DNA of 36,048 nucleotides. It comes from Sphingobacteriales bacterium (lineage in GTDB: Bacteria > Bacteroidota > Bacteroidia > Sphingobacteriales > Sphingobacteriaceae). Positions within the stretch are counted from its first letter, which is position 1, and each line of letters begins with the position of its first letter. The notes beneath the pieces were generated by a model that was given only the letters and a program-made list of their open reading frames with translations, had not been told where the DNA came from and ran no database searches. The translations under genes and the position numbers were made by a program. Shown here one piece after another: positions 16,622-26,400 of this stretch. The DNA lies in contig JACXVB010000031.1 of the NCBI GenBank assembly GCA_014763615.1, positions 1 to 36,048 of the forward strand. The letters run 5' to 3'.

Positions 16622-17974
16622 TTAATTGCAATTTAGTCCAGTTATTGGTTGTGAAGGAAATGTTCTTCCACTTAAAGTGCTGCTTATTCTACATCCTGGA
16701 ATATATTCAGATAAATAGATTTGAGAAAGTTTAGCAACTTGAAATCCCAATTGCCCACTTTTGATAATACTTTCCATACCTACTGTACCGTATCCTCTTT
16801 CTAACTCAATTACAGCTTTATTTACAGCATAACCAGTTTCTAATTGAATTATAGCATTTGGTAAATCTCCTGGAACACCTACTTCTAAGTTAAATTTACC
16901 AACTACAAATGAGCTTCCGTTTGAAATAACATTCCATATATTTTCCCAATAGTTATCAGTGACAACATTTATCTGAAGACCTGCAACAGAAGCCTCCTTC
17001 CAACCTCTATTGTTTTGATTTGGGTTGGGTGAAACTATAGTTTTAAAATTGAAACTACTTGAGCATAATTTATTTAATGGTATTTCTAATTCTCCTTTTC
17101 CACACGGATCATTCGGGCTCACCATATCCACCTTTATATTGCCAGTGCTATTTCCAATAGGAGCTTCGGGGCAATTAGGGTTCGAAGGAGGATAATCACC
17201 AGGGCTTGTGGCACCTCCTCCTCCTCCGGTAACAGGGTCAATAGGTGTAATCCCTCCATCACCACCCCCACCGCCATCATCTATCGATACCCAATAGCAA
17301 CTTGTAACAAAAACATACTCCTGCCCACCAGTACAACCGTTATTGCAATCTTGAAAATACCCTGTCTGCGTACATTCTTGGTAAGTATAATCAGTTTTTC
17401 TAGTGTCTGAAACCATGAGTTGCTTATCACCCTCTGAGAAAGAAATATCATTACTGATATATTGATGACCGTCTGGCGTAATTTTATAAGCTTTAATCAG
17501 AGAGCCTTTCCAATCTAGGATATAAATTAAACCAGAGAATTTAGGATTTGAAAGCGGGTTTTTATCTACAAAATCATCATCAGGAATGGTAATGACCCAT
17601 TCGGTGTGTATTCGATGTTTTTTGTCTTTATACATCATTAAATAACTGATGTTATACAAATCAATAGCAGCTTTATTTTTTCCTTTGCGAGTAAAAGTTT
17701 GCCTATCATAATAAACAGGTACTCTTATGGCTTCACCGAGTGAGATTTTAGTTTTTTTAGCATATCGCCATAAAACTTGTTTGCCCAGTCTTTTGAATAA
17801 GTCATCAGGTTGATGCGAGTTGGATAAGTTTTGTTTAGGCTGTACGTCCTGATAATTTTCCTCAAAATAGGCTTTGGCTTCAACTAAAAAGTCAGAATTT
17901 GGCTTTAATTGACTGTTTAATTGATGAGTCTGATTATCCTTTTTACAAGAATTAATCAATAACAAAACCATCAC
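16622..17974 (-). CDS. modular lipoprotein with variable C-terminal domain, start in poly-C tract
   Basis: From the GTG at 17974 the frame gives 450 residues. Near its start is a lipobox (LLINSCKKD, Cys10), but no charged n-region. Residues ~25-190 form one domain (VLWRYAKKTKISLG, AIDLYNISYLMMYKDKK, TEWVITIPDDDF, FSGLIYILDWKGSLIKAYK). A Cys cluster follows at 201-226, a Gly/Pro linker at ~232-265, then a C-terminal domain of ~185 residues that I do not recognise. Conserved stalk, linker and odd tail suggest a surface effector. The natural start is ATG at 18021 (MKKLFTPPP), which supplies a proper signal peptide; the run of 12 C after it puts that start one base out of frame. Thirteen or ten C would join it. 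Export therefore probably depends on tract length. Confidence 0.75.
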   Translation of the reverse strand: MMVLLLINSCKKDNQTHQLNSQLKPNSDFLVEAKAYFEENYQDVQPKQNLSNSHQPDDLFKRLGKQVLWRYAKKTKISLGEAIRVPVYYDRQTFTRKGKNKAAIDLYNISYLMMYKDKKHRIHTEWVITIPDDDFVDKNPLSNPKFSGLIYILDWKGSLIKAYKITPDGHQYISNDISFSEGDKQLMVSDTRKTDYTYQECTQTGYFQDCNNGCTGGQEYVFVTSCYWVSIDDGGGGGDGGITPIDPVTGGGGGATSPGDYPPSNPNCPEAPIGNSTGNIKVDMVSPNDPCGKGELEIPLNKLCSSSFNFKTIVSPNPNQNNRGWKEASVAGLQINVVTDNYWENIWNVISNGSSFVVGKFNLEVGVPGDLPNAIIQLETGYAVNKAVIELERGYGTVGMESIIKSGQLGFQVAKLSQIYLSEYIPGCRISSTLSGRTFPSQPITGLNCN

Positions 17975-17993
17975 TAAAATAAAAGATAAATGC

Positions 17994-18005
17994 GGGGGGG
18001 GGGGG
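17994..18005. repeat. homopolymer G12 (C12 on coding strand), candidate phase-variation tract
   Basis: Twelve consecutive G in an AT-rich genome, the only such run in the window. It lies within the first codons after the ATG at 18021, encoding Pro residues ahead of the hydrophobic signal core. As read, translation from 18021 gives 15 residues and then TAG; one more C, or two fewer, gives the full lipoprotein. Confidence 0.8.
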
Positions 18006-18114
18006 TAAAAAGTTTTTTCATGTTTTAGGATTTAAAGATCATTTAAATTTAAAAATTCCATTTAAAAAATCAAAACTGAAGGAAAAATTCTGGCTTAGGG
18101 ATTGGAAAGGTTTA

Positions 18115-18192
18115 GTGCGAAGCTTAGCGAAGCACCGTAACGAAGTGGAGCCTTGGAAAGCCCGCCCCATCCCGATGAATATCGGGATGGGG
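18115..18192. repeat. structured intergenic repeat-like segment
   Basis: Two hairpins stand side by side. At 18115-18135, GTGC/GCAC encloses two GAA/GAA internal loops, a GC/GC pair and a TTA loop. At 18165-18192 a perfect 12-bp stem (CCCCATCCCGAT) has a GAAT loop. The segment is far more G/C-rich than its surroundings. The second hairpin lies just downstream of the prolyl oligopeptidase gene and could also help end its transcript, though it has no T-run. The design resembles dispersed REP-type elements; copy number elsewhere is unknown. Confidence 0.55.
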
Positions 18193-18209
18193 AAGCCCCA
18201 AATCATTTT

Positions 18210-20372
18210 TTATTTTTCTTTCTGATAGCTCAAACCCATATTTTGGAACATGAAAGCCCATTTATCCGCTTGTTCTTCGATAATTTTTGAGGTAGGTTTT
18301 CCGGCTCCATGTCCGGCATTATGCTCAATAGCGATTAAAACGGGTGCTTTACCAGCTTGGTATTCTTGCAAACGAGCGGCAAATTTGAAAGAATGTGCAG
18401 GCACCACACGGTCGTCATGATCTGCGGTGGTAACCAAAGTTGCAGGATAATGTGTGCCTGCTTTTAAAGCGCTATAAGGCGAATATTTGTACAAATACTC
18501 AAACATTTCTTTAGAATCTTCGGCGGTGCCATAATCATAAGCCCAACCTGCACCAGCGGTAAATTTATTGTATCGTAGCATATCCATAACGCCAACCGCA
18601 GGGAAAGCTACTTTAAATAATTCGGGTCTTTGGGTCATGGTGGCCCCAATTAACAAACCACCGTTAGAAGCTCCTGAGATGGCTAAATAATCTGGAGAGG
18701 TGTATTTCTGATTGATCAGGTATTGTGCTGCCGCGATGAAATCATCAAAAACATTTTGCTTTTGCATTTTTGTTCCGGCTAAGTGCCATTTCTCGCCATA
18801 CTCGCCACCGCCGCGTAAATTAGGGACAGCGTAAATTCCGCCTTGCTCTAATAAAAGAATGTTTGAAACACTAAAAGAAGGTGTTAAGCTGATGTTGAAA
18901 CCGCCATAACCGTAGAGTAAAGTTGGGTTTTTACCGTTTAAGGCGATGCCTTTTTTGTAGGTAAGAATCATCGGGATTTTTGTTCCATCTTTTGAGGTAT
19001 AAAACACCTGTTTAGATTCATATTGTTCAGGATCAAATTTTACCCCTGATTTTTTATAAATCTCTGATTGCCCAGTTTCTATGTTGTATTTGAAAATGGT
19101 AGATGGGTAAACGTAAGAGGTGAAAGTGTAGTAAATATCTTTCTCTTCTTTTTTAGCTGAAAATCCAGAGGCTGTTCCGATGCCAGGTAAAGTAATTTCA
19201 CGCTCTTTTTTGCCGTCTAAATCGTACTGAAAAACTTGTGAAATGGCGTCTTTTAAATAGCTGGCAAAGATTTTTCCACCACCGGTAGAAACGCTTAAAA
19301 CATTTTCATTTTCTGGAATAAGGTCTTTCCAGTTCGCGGGTGTTGGGTTAGCCGCATCAACGGTAACTAAGCGGTAATTGGGTGCTTTTAAATTGGTGTA
19401 GATATAAAGTTTGCTGCCTTCGCTCGTAATAACGTTTTGCTCGCTCTCAAAACCGCCAACAACTTTTATAATTGCATTTTCTGATTTTGTTAAATCTCGG
19501 ATATATAACTCATTGCCAGAAGTTGAATTTGCGGCGGTAATCACCAAAAATCTTTCATCTTCTGTTAAATAAGCGCCGATGTATCTTCTCGGAGTTTGTG
19601 CTCCACCAAAAATTAATTGATCGGTACTTTGTGGCTTACCTAATTTGTGAAAATATAGTTTGTGATATTGCGTCATGCCAGAAAGCTGAGAGCCTTCTTT
19701 AGGTTTATCATAACTAGAATAGTAGAAACCTTCATTTCCTTTCCACGCAACGCCAGAGAACTTAATATCGGTTAAAGTATCACCAACAACACTTTTATCA
19801 GCAGTTTTAATCACGACTACATTGCGCCAATCTGAGCCACCCACAGAGAGTTGATAAGCGGCTAAACTGCCATCTTTAGAAAAATCAATTCCGGCTAAAG
19901 AAGTAGTGGCATCGGCAGAAAATTTATTAGGGTCTAAAAAAACTTCTGGAGTACCATCACCTTCTTGGCGGTAGAGCACCGATTGGTTTTGTAAACCATC
20001 GTTTTTATAAAAATAAGTGTATTTGCCTTCTTTAAAGGGCGCAGAATATTTTTCGTAATTCCATAAAAACTCTAATCTTTTTTTCATCTCTTCCAGATAA
20101 GGAATTTGAGAGAAGTAGTTATCAGAAACTTTATTTTCTGCAATTACCCAAGCTTTGGTAGCTTCAGAAGTATCATCTTCTAACCAACGGTAAGGGTCTG
20201 GAACTTTTACGCCAAAATAATCATCAACAACGCCACCTTTGGCTGTGGTAGGGTAGGGTAAAGTTTTAATGCTATCTGCTGGGGCAATCATATTTTCTGA
20301 GGTGATTTTGGTGTTAGAATTGCAGCCTGCACATAAAGCTCCTGCAAAAATAAATAGTAAAGTTTTTCTCAT
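18210..20372 (-). CDS. prolyl oligopeptidase, lipoprotein (S9 family)
   Basis: 720 residues. A lipoprotein signal (MRKTLLFIFAGALCAGC, Cys17) places it in the envelope. After an N-terminal segment (DDYFGVKVPDPYRWLEDD) comes a seven-bladed propeller (~75-430) and then an alpha/beta hydrolase domain. The catalytic residues are visible: Ser569 in GASNGGLL, the Asp in ADHDDRVVP and His688 in NAGHGAG. The family hydrolyses short proline-containing peptides after Pro. Length is usual for S9A. It lies 84 bp downstream of sprA on the same strand, with its own short leader. Confidence 0.93.
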   Translation of the reverse strand: MRKTLLFIFAGALCAGCNSNTKITSENMIAPADSIKTLPYPTTAKGGVVDDYFGVKVPDPYRWLEDDTSEATKAWVIAENKVSDNYFSQIPYLEEMKKRLEFLWNYEKYSAPFKEGKYTYFYKNDGLQNQSVLYRQEGDGTPEVFLDPNKFSADATTSLAGIDFSKDGSLAAYQLSVGGSDWRNVVVIKTADKSVVGDTLTDIKFSGVAWKGNEGFYYSSYDKPKEGSQLSGMTQYHKLYFHKLGKPQSTDQLIFGGAQTPRRYIGAYLTEDERFLVITAANSTSGNELYIRDLTKSENAIIKVVGGFESEQNVITSEGSKLYIYTNLKAPNYRLVTVDAANPTPANWKDLIPENENVLSVSTGGGKIFASYLKDAISQVFQYDLDGKKEREITLPGIGTASGFSAKKEEKDIYYTFTSYVYPSTIFKYNIETGQSEIYKKSGVKFDPEQYESKQVFYTSKDGTKIPMILTYKKGIALNGKNPTLLYGYGGFNISLTPSFSVSNILLLEQGGIYAVPNLRGGGEYGEKWHLAGTKMQKQNVFDDFIAAAQYLINQKYTSPDYLAISGASNGGLLIGATMTQRPELFKVAFPAVGVMDMLRYNKFTAGAGWAYDYGTAEDSKEMFEYLYKYSPYSALKAGTHYPATLVTTADHDDRVVPAHSFKFAARLQEYQAGKAPVLIAIEHNAGHGAGKPTSKIIEEQADKWAFMFQNMGLSYQKEK

Positions 20373-20456
20373 GATACATTTAAATTTATCCTGCTTAAAT
20401 TACTCATACTCAAAAGAAATTCCTAGGTAATGATGTAATATTTTAGTGTCTGAAAA

Positions 20457-23400
20457 TTATTGAATGGTAAATCTGAGATTAATACCAAAGTTGGTAAACG
20501 CAGTTACAAAAGTTTGCGAAGTATAAGGTTTGGTGATGTTTGAATCGTAGAAGAAATTAAGGTTAAATCTTTGATTAATCACATAATCTATACTTGGGCG
20601 GTAAGTGATATTCTTAGAACCTGCTGAGATTTCTGGTTCATTCACATCTGCTCTGTAAATCACCGTTTTGCTATCCCTTACGGCAATATCTAACTTAAAG
20701 TTGAGGTCGTTTTTGAGGTTGAAATTTTTAAATAGGCCAAAAGGGAATCTAAAATCATTGGTGCGATAGCCAAAGCCAAAAACAAAAGCTTGGTCTTTTT
20801 GCGATGCGAGTTGGCTATTAGACAAGCCTAAACTTAATGATCTGGATTTGCGGAACTCGGCATTAGCCGTCATATTATTTTTGAAACGCATATCCACACC
20901 TAAAAGGGGTACAAACTGCTCAAATAAGGTGATTTGTGTGAACTGAAACTCGGGTAAAAAGTTGTTATCTGCATCCCGCACATTCACACCGCCGTTAGCT
21001 ACAGAGTACCTGATTAGCGAGTTAAAACTGTTTACGTTATAGCTCGAGCTGTAGCTGTGTGTTAAGTTGAAAGTGGTAAAAATATTGCTTAGGGCATCCA
21101 ATTTTGTTAAACCATTATAGGTAATTCTCCAGTTTGGAACTGGAATTTTAGGGAATTTACTTAAGTTGATTTTGTTTGGGTCTTTATTTTCATAAGCGGC
21201 TAAAAATGCTGGAATCATTACTTCCTGAGAATTTTTACCGTAACCATCGGCAAACTCAGAAATCACTCCGTTACTGTTCGGATTACTTCTTCCTAATCTC
21301 TTTGAAATAATAGAGCGGTTGGTGATAAACTGTTGGAAAATAGTAGAATTTTTAGCGCCATTTTTATCCTTGAATGCACTACCTAATGAGATGATTGAAA
21401 TACTGTAGTTTCCTGAGGTTATCGGACTTAAGCTTTCGAAACCCGCCGCAGAGGTAGTGTACCTGAAGTTGGTTGAGAAATTTTTACTGTCATTTTTAAA
21501 GGCAGTAAGCTCAATTCTTAAATCTTTAATAGGCTCTAGCGTACCTTTAAGGTCTATTTTTTCATTCTGATTAGTAACATACAATTGGTTTTGTAAGGTA
21601 TCTTGAGTTAACCAACCATTGTTTAAAGCTTTGTATCTGATATCTTGTTGAGCGCCTAAAACAAAACCTAAACCCGGGGCACTGGTGCTAAAATCAATCC
21701 CGAAAGCGTTGGTTTTTGGAAGATAGCCCGGTAAAAAGGTTCCATCATTTCTGATGTAAGAACCACTAATATTTTTTACGCTGGTGAGTAAGTTGAGTAA
21801 GACTTTGCCTAAACCACTCCCTTCGTAATTAGGATTTTGAATACGACGATAGAAGCCGAATTTATTGTACAATAAATTGAAGTTTAAAGTTGGATTAACT
21901 TGTATTGTTCTAGCGTTTTGGATGGTGTTTCCAAAATCTAAATTTGGATCGTTCAAACTGATTAAAGGTTGAGTCATCCATGTAAATTGTGTTTGATAAC
22001 GGGTAATCACATTCATAAACTCAAATCCCGGAATCTTATTAAGCGGTAAGTTATAAGACAAACTTATGGTATGGTTGTAATTGGTTGTTCTACCCAATTT
22101 TTTAAGATTCTCCCAAACGGTATCACGCTTTAAACCAATAATTCTTCCTTGTGGCTCATCTACAGTAGAGAGATTGGTAGCATTAAAATCAAGTTTTAAA
22201 GATTTGGTTAAATCCCAACTGATGCCATACAACCTATTAATTTGGAAATTCTTATTAAACGTAGTTTGAATAGGAATAAAATTATTTGGGTCGTTATCTC
22301 TTAATGTATTTTCTGAATACAAACGGTTCACCTCAATCCTGAAATTCAATACGGATGGTAAAAGGCTAAAATTGAAATCTTTTAATAAGGCTAATGATTT
22401 AGATTTGATGGCTTTGTTAAAAGGCGTAATAAATTGAGATGGATTATTGAAATTGTAAGCTAAAGCACCTCTATAAGTTCTTTGTTGTGCATCTTTATTA
22501 ATAAAATCATGATGCCCGTATTCAGTATAGGCATAAGTTAAACTCCAGTTTTCTACATCCCAGAGATAGTTTTTTGCGTTAGGATTGGTCTTTATTTTTC
22601 TAACATTGGTAAAGTTGATGCTTCTTCTTTGTGTAAAATCTTGTGCATAGTTGAGGATAGAATCTCGGGTAGCTTTATTCACTTGATTTAAAACATTTTT
22701 AAGCTCAATATCTGGGTTTTTAGGATCATATTGAGGCGTACTTAAATGGCTAGAATAGTTGATGTACATCGGAATTTTTATTCCTGTTTTTTCCGGGAAG
22801 AACTTACCTAATTCAAAACTAGAAGAAACATCGAAAAACTGATCGTCAGAACGATTCAGCTCACTCACTCTTTGCTCTAAAGAGCCAAAACCGATGGTGC
22901 TTTTATTGGCAGAAAAGGTGACGTCGCCAAAATCAGCTAGTTTAGCATTTAATCTCGCGGTGGCAGCCCAACCTCCCTTTTCATCAAAATCTGTTAAACG
23001 CAATTCATCAAACCAAACCTCTGCACTTTTATCTAATCCATCGTCATTAGGGTTTAAAGTTTTTACAGGATTTCTTACACCCAACATTAACACACGCACT
23101 TTACTTAAATCTGGCTGACCTTTTACGGTGATGGTATTTTTGCCATCAGAATAAGTGAATGGAATATTTACAGGCCAAGGCTGACCGTTATAAGTTGCGG
23201 AGTTTCTAGCTGTTTTAGCTTGTTGGAAAAGCGCAAATGCAATATCGATATTGTTCTCTGCTGGCCATATCAAATTAGGGTCTTGTGTGCCAGGCTGAGT
23301 GATTTTTGTAGGAATGGCATACTCATAATAATTATCTTGATAATCTATTCCTAAACGGATAAATGCGTCCATATCGCCATCTTTTAATTGGTCTCCTTCG

Positions 23401-26400
23401 GCATGCACAAACATTTGTAAACGTTTGTAAGAGCGTACATCATTCACCGTTGTTTTAAAAGCAGCTCTGGCATAACCATCTCTCAAATTCTTTACCACCA
23501 CAGAAAGTGATTGTTCGTTTTTTTGTGTATTCCCGCTAAAGTTAGAATAATCCTTTTCTCTTATAATGCCGGGTGGGATAACATAAGGAATAGGTGTTTT
23601 AGTTCCATTATCTTCTAAAGAAACAGTAGTAACATCGAGTGTAGAGTTGTCTAATCCTGGATTATTTAAGGAAAAATCTGTTAATGCTTTCGCTGGATTT
23701 TTTTCTGCATTGTATCTTCTCCATTCGCCACGCACCAATTGTAAGCGGGCAAATCTTAGAATAGAAGTATCCGCAAAATCTGTCAAAAACATCCGCATAA
23801 AGCGGATGGATTTAAAATCTTGAATGTTGCCCACTTTACTTTGGTATTGTGCAATAGGGACTTTAAACTGATACCAAGTAACCGCGGTTTTGGTGCCATT
23901 TGCTAAGGTAACGTTAGAGGTCACCTTATCGGTGATGAAGTTTTGGCCTACCACCATATCTTGTGGACGAATACTCACTTTGTATTGAAAGTATTCATCA
24001 GCTTTTGATTCATTATTATCCCGATTGATATCCTCACCATCAGGCAGAGAGGTTGATGCAGAGTTAGCAATTCCTATATCCGCTTGTGATTGTTGTGAAG
24101 TTTTAGCGTTTCCTTCTGTTCCGTTATAGTTTTCATAACGCTTTAAGATACCCGCATTTTCTTGATCAAGCTCTGGACCGCGATAATACCTATAATCATC
24201 GGAAGCAGGGTCTTTCTTAAATTCGGCAGCAGCTTGTGGACCTAAAATTCCGGTGACCTGATTTACAATGGTTTGATATTTTTGCTGTTCAGCACCATCG
24301 TCTAAACCATCTAAACCCACATCTTGCACTTTTCTGGCATTCGGATCATTATCAAAAGCTTGGATAACAGGTTGTAATTTAGGTACTCTACCCCAAACCG
24401 TTTCATCTGTTTGCGTAGGATCTCCATTTATCGGCAAACCATTTTCTAAACTTTTTCTACCATCTCTTAAAATATCTTCGGAGATGCTTCCTAAGTTAAA
24501 ATATAAATTTCCACCTTGCGAGTTGGTCTTATAGATGAAAGGGTCCATCACCCAAAACTCAATAAATTCTATATTTAGAGCTTCAAAATCGTTTGTTTCT
24601 ATTTTTCTAAAAATACCTCCCCAACGGTCTTTGGGATTTGCTAAAGTTCCATCTGGATTAATGCCTGTGGTGGTAAAATTATACGGCCCACGCAACATTG
24701 GATAGTAAGCCAAATTGAAAGTTGGCAATGTTAAAAGTGTACCTGTTGCCACTTGTTTATAAGGAAAAACCTCAGTTTCTAAAACCTGCCTTACATATTG
24801 GTTTGATAATTCGGTTTTATTATTTTGAATGTTTGCAGGGGTAAAATTGCTGGTTCTGCTGTAAAAAATAGGGTCGATGTTAAAGAAAGCCAGTTTCGCT
24901 CTATTAAAGCCGTAAGATAAATCATTACTCAACTGTGATTCTGGGAAAAGTTGTGGTGTCCCTGAGATTTGCCAAGTATTAGCACTTTTAATATCGATGA
25001 CAGAACGAGCTCCTTCAAAATCATCAATATAGCTGGTTCCTCCGCTACCTCCAGCAAAATTTAATGCTTTAGGATGTCCGGGTTTAAAGCTGGCAAACTC
25101 TCCATTAAAACTAATGGATGAGGTTTCTTTGGTAGAGATAAAAGGAATTTTATCCACCAATTTGGTTAAAAATCTACTGTTTTTGTTGTAGTTTAAATCA
25201 AAACCATAAATGGTGTTAGAAATAGATTCTTCTCCGTAGTTCACCTTTTGAGTGAGTGGCGTTTCCTTCAAATTCATCAAAGTAGCACCAATATAAAAAT
25301 TGTCGTTTACTTTATAGTCTAGCCGCGTTCCAAATAAAGATTTCTGTTGGATACCAAAAAGCTCATTACTTTCTAGTTTAATGGTAATGGGTTGGCCCGA
25401 GTTGAGTAAAGCTTCATTTAAAATTTTTACTCTTCCGATGTTATAATCTACGGTATAATCTACTCCCTCTTGCAACTTCAACGTTCCGGCAGTAACCACC
25501 ACAGAGCCTTCCGGCACATTGATGGCATTTAATTGAAATTCTGAACTCACCTGAGATTGATAAGTTCCTTTGATCACGTATCTGTTTAAATTGGGATAGA
25601 GTTGCTGGGCGATGGTTTTAGTAGAATCATAAAGCGGTTGATAAACGTATTTATTTATCAAATTTTGTTCTGATGCAGGATCAAACTGAGTGGTTAAATC
25701 TTGACCAAAAGGCTCAATAGTTGGGAAAATGATTTTTCCATTTTGTGCGTCAATGGTAATACCATCTAAAAAGTCGAATTTACCATCAGGTTGTCTGGCA
25801 TTTTGTTGATCTAATCTATCCAAATTTAAAACCTGTAACCACAATTTCCCATTGGTTTTCTGACCTTCTGTAATCAAAGGTTTTTCTACACCGGATTGAT
25901 CATCCAATCTAAAAACATTCAAATTGAAATCTGTCGGGCTGATTTGATAAGCACCTAAAGCATAGATGTTTTTCATCATCAAATCCCAAATTGGAAGATT
26001 AGTTTTGGTGGTTTCGTTCTTTAATAATTTGGTATATAAAACCTGCGGATTATCAGGTGTTACGGGTAAATCAGTAGAAAATTCTCCTACTTGATATTCC
26101 ACGCCATTTACAGTGTAACGATAGGCAACAGCTAAAACTTCATCAGCATTTAAAGCGGTATTTAAGGAGATATAACCCAGTTGAGGATGTAAAGTGTATT
26201 CTTTATCAGTTAATTTTCTGGCGTAAGTAAGTTTGTTGTAATTATCTGTTCTTCCACTATTTTGGAAATAAGCATCAATATCGTTAGAGTTGGTTTGGCG
26301 AGCGCCAGGAGGGATATTCTGCAGTAAATTGTTAGATTCTTGGGTAAATCCTGGTCCGTTAAAACCTGCCGGTAAAGCAGAAAAACCTGGCCCGCCTTGC

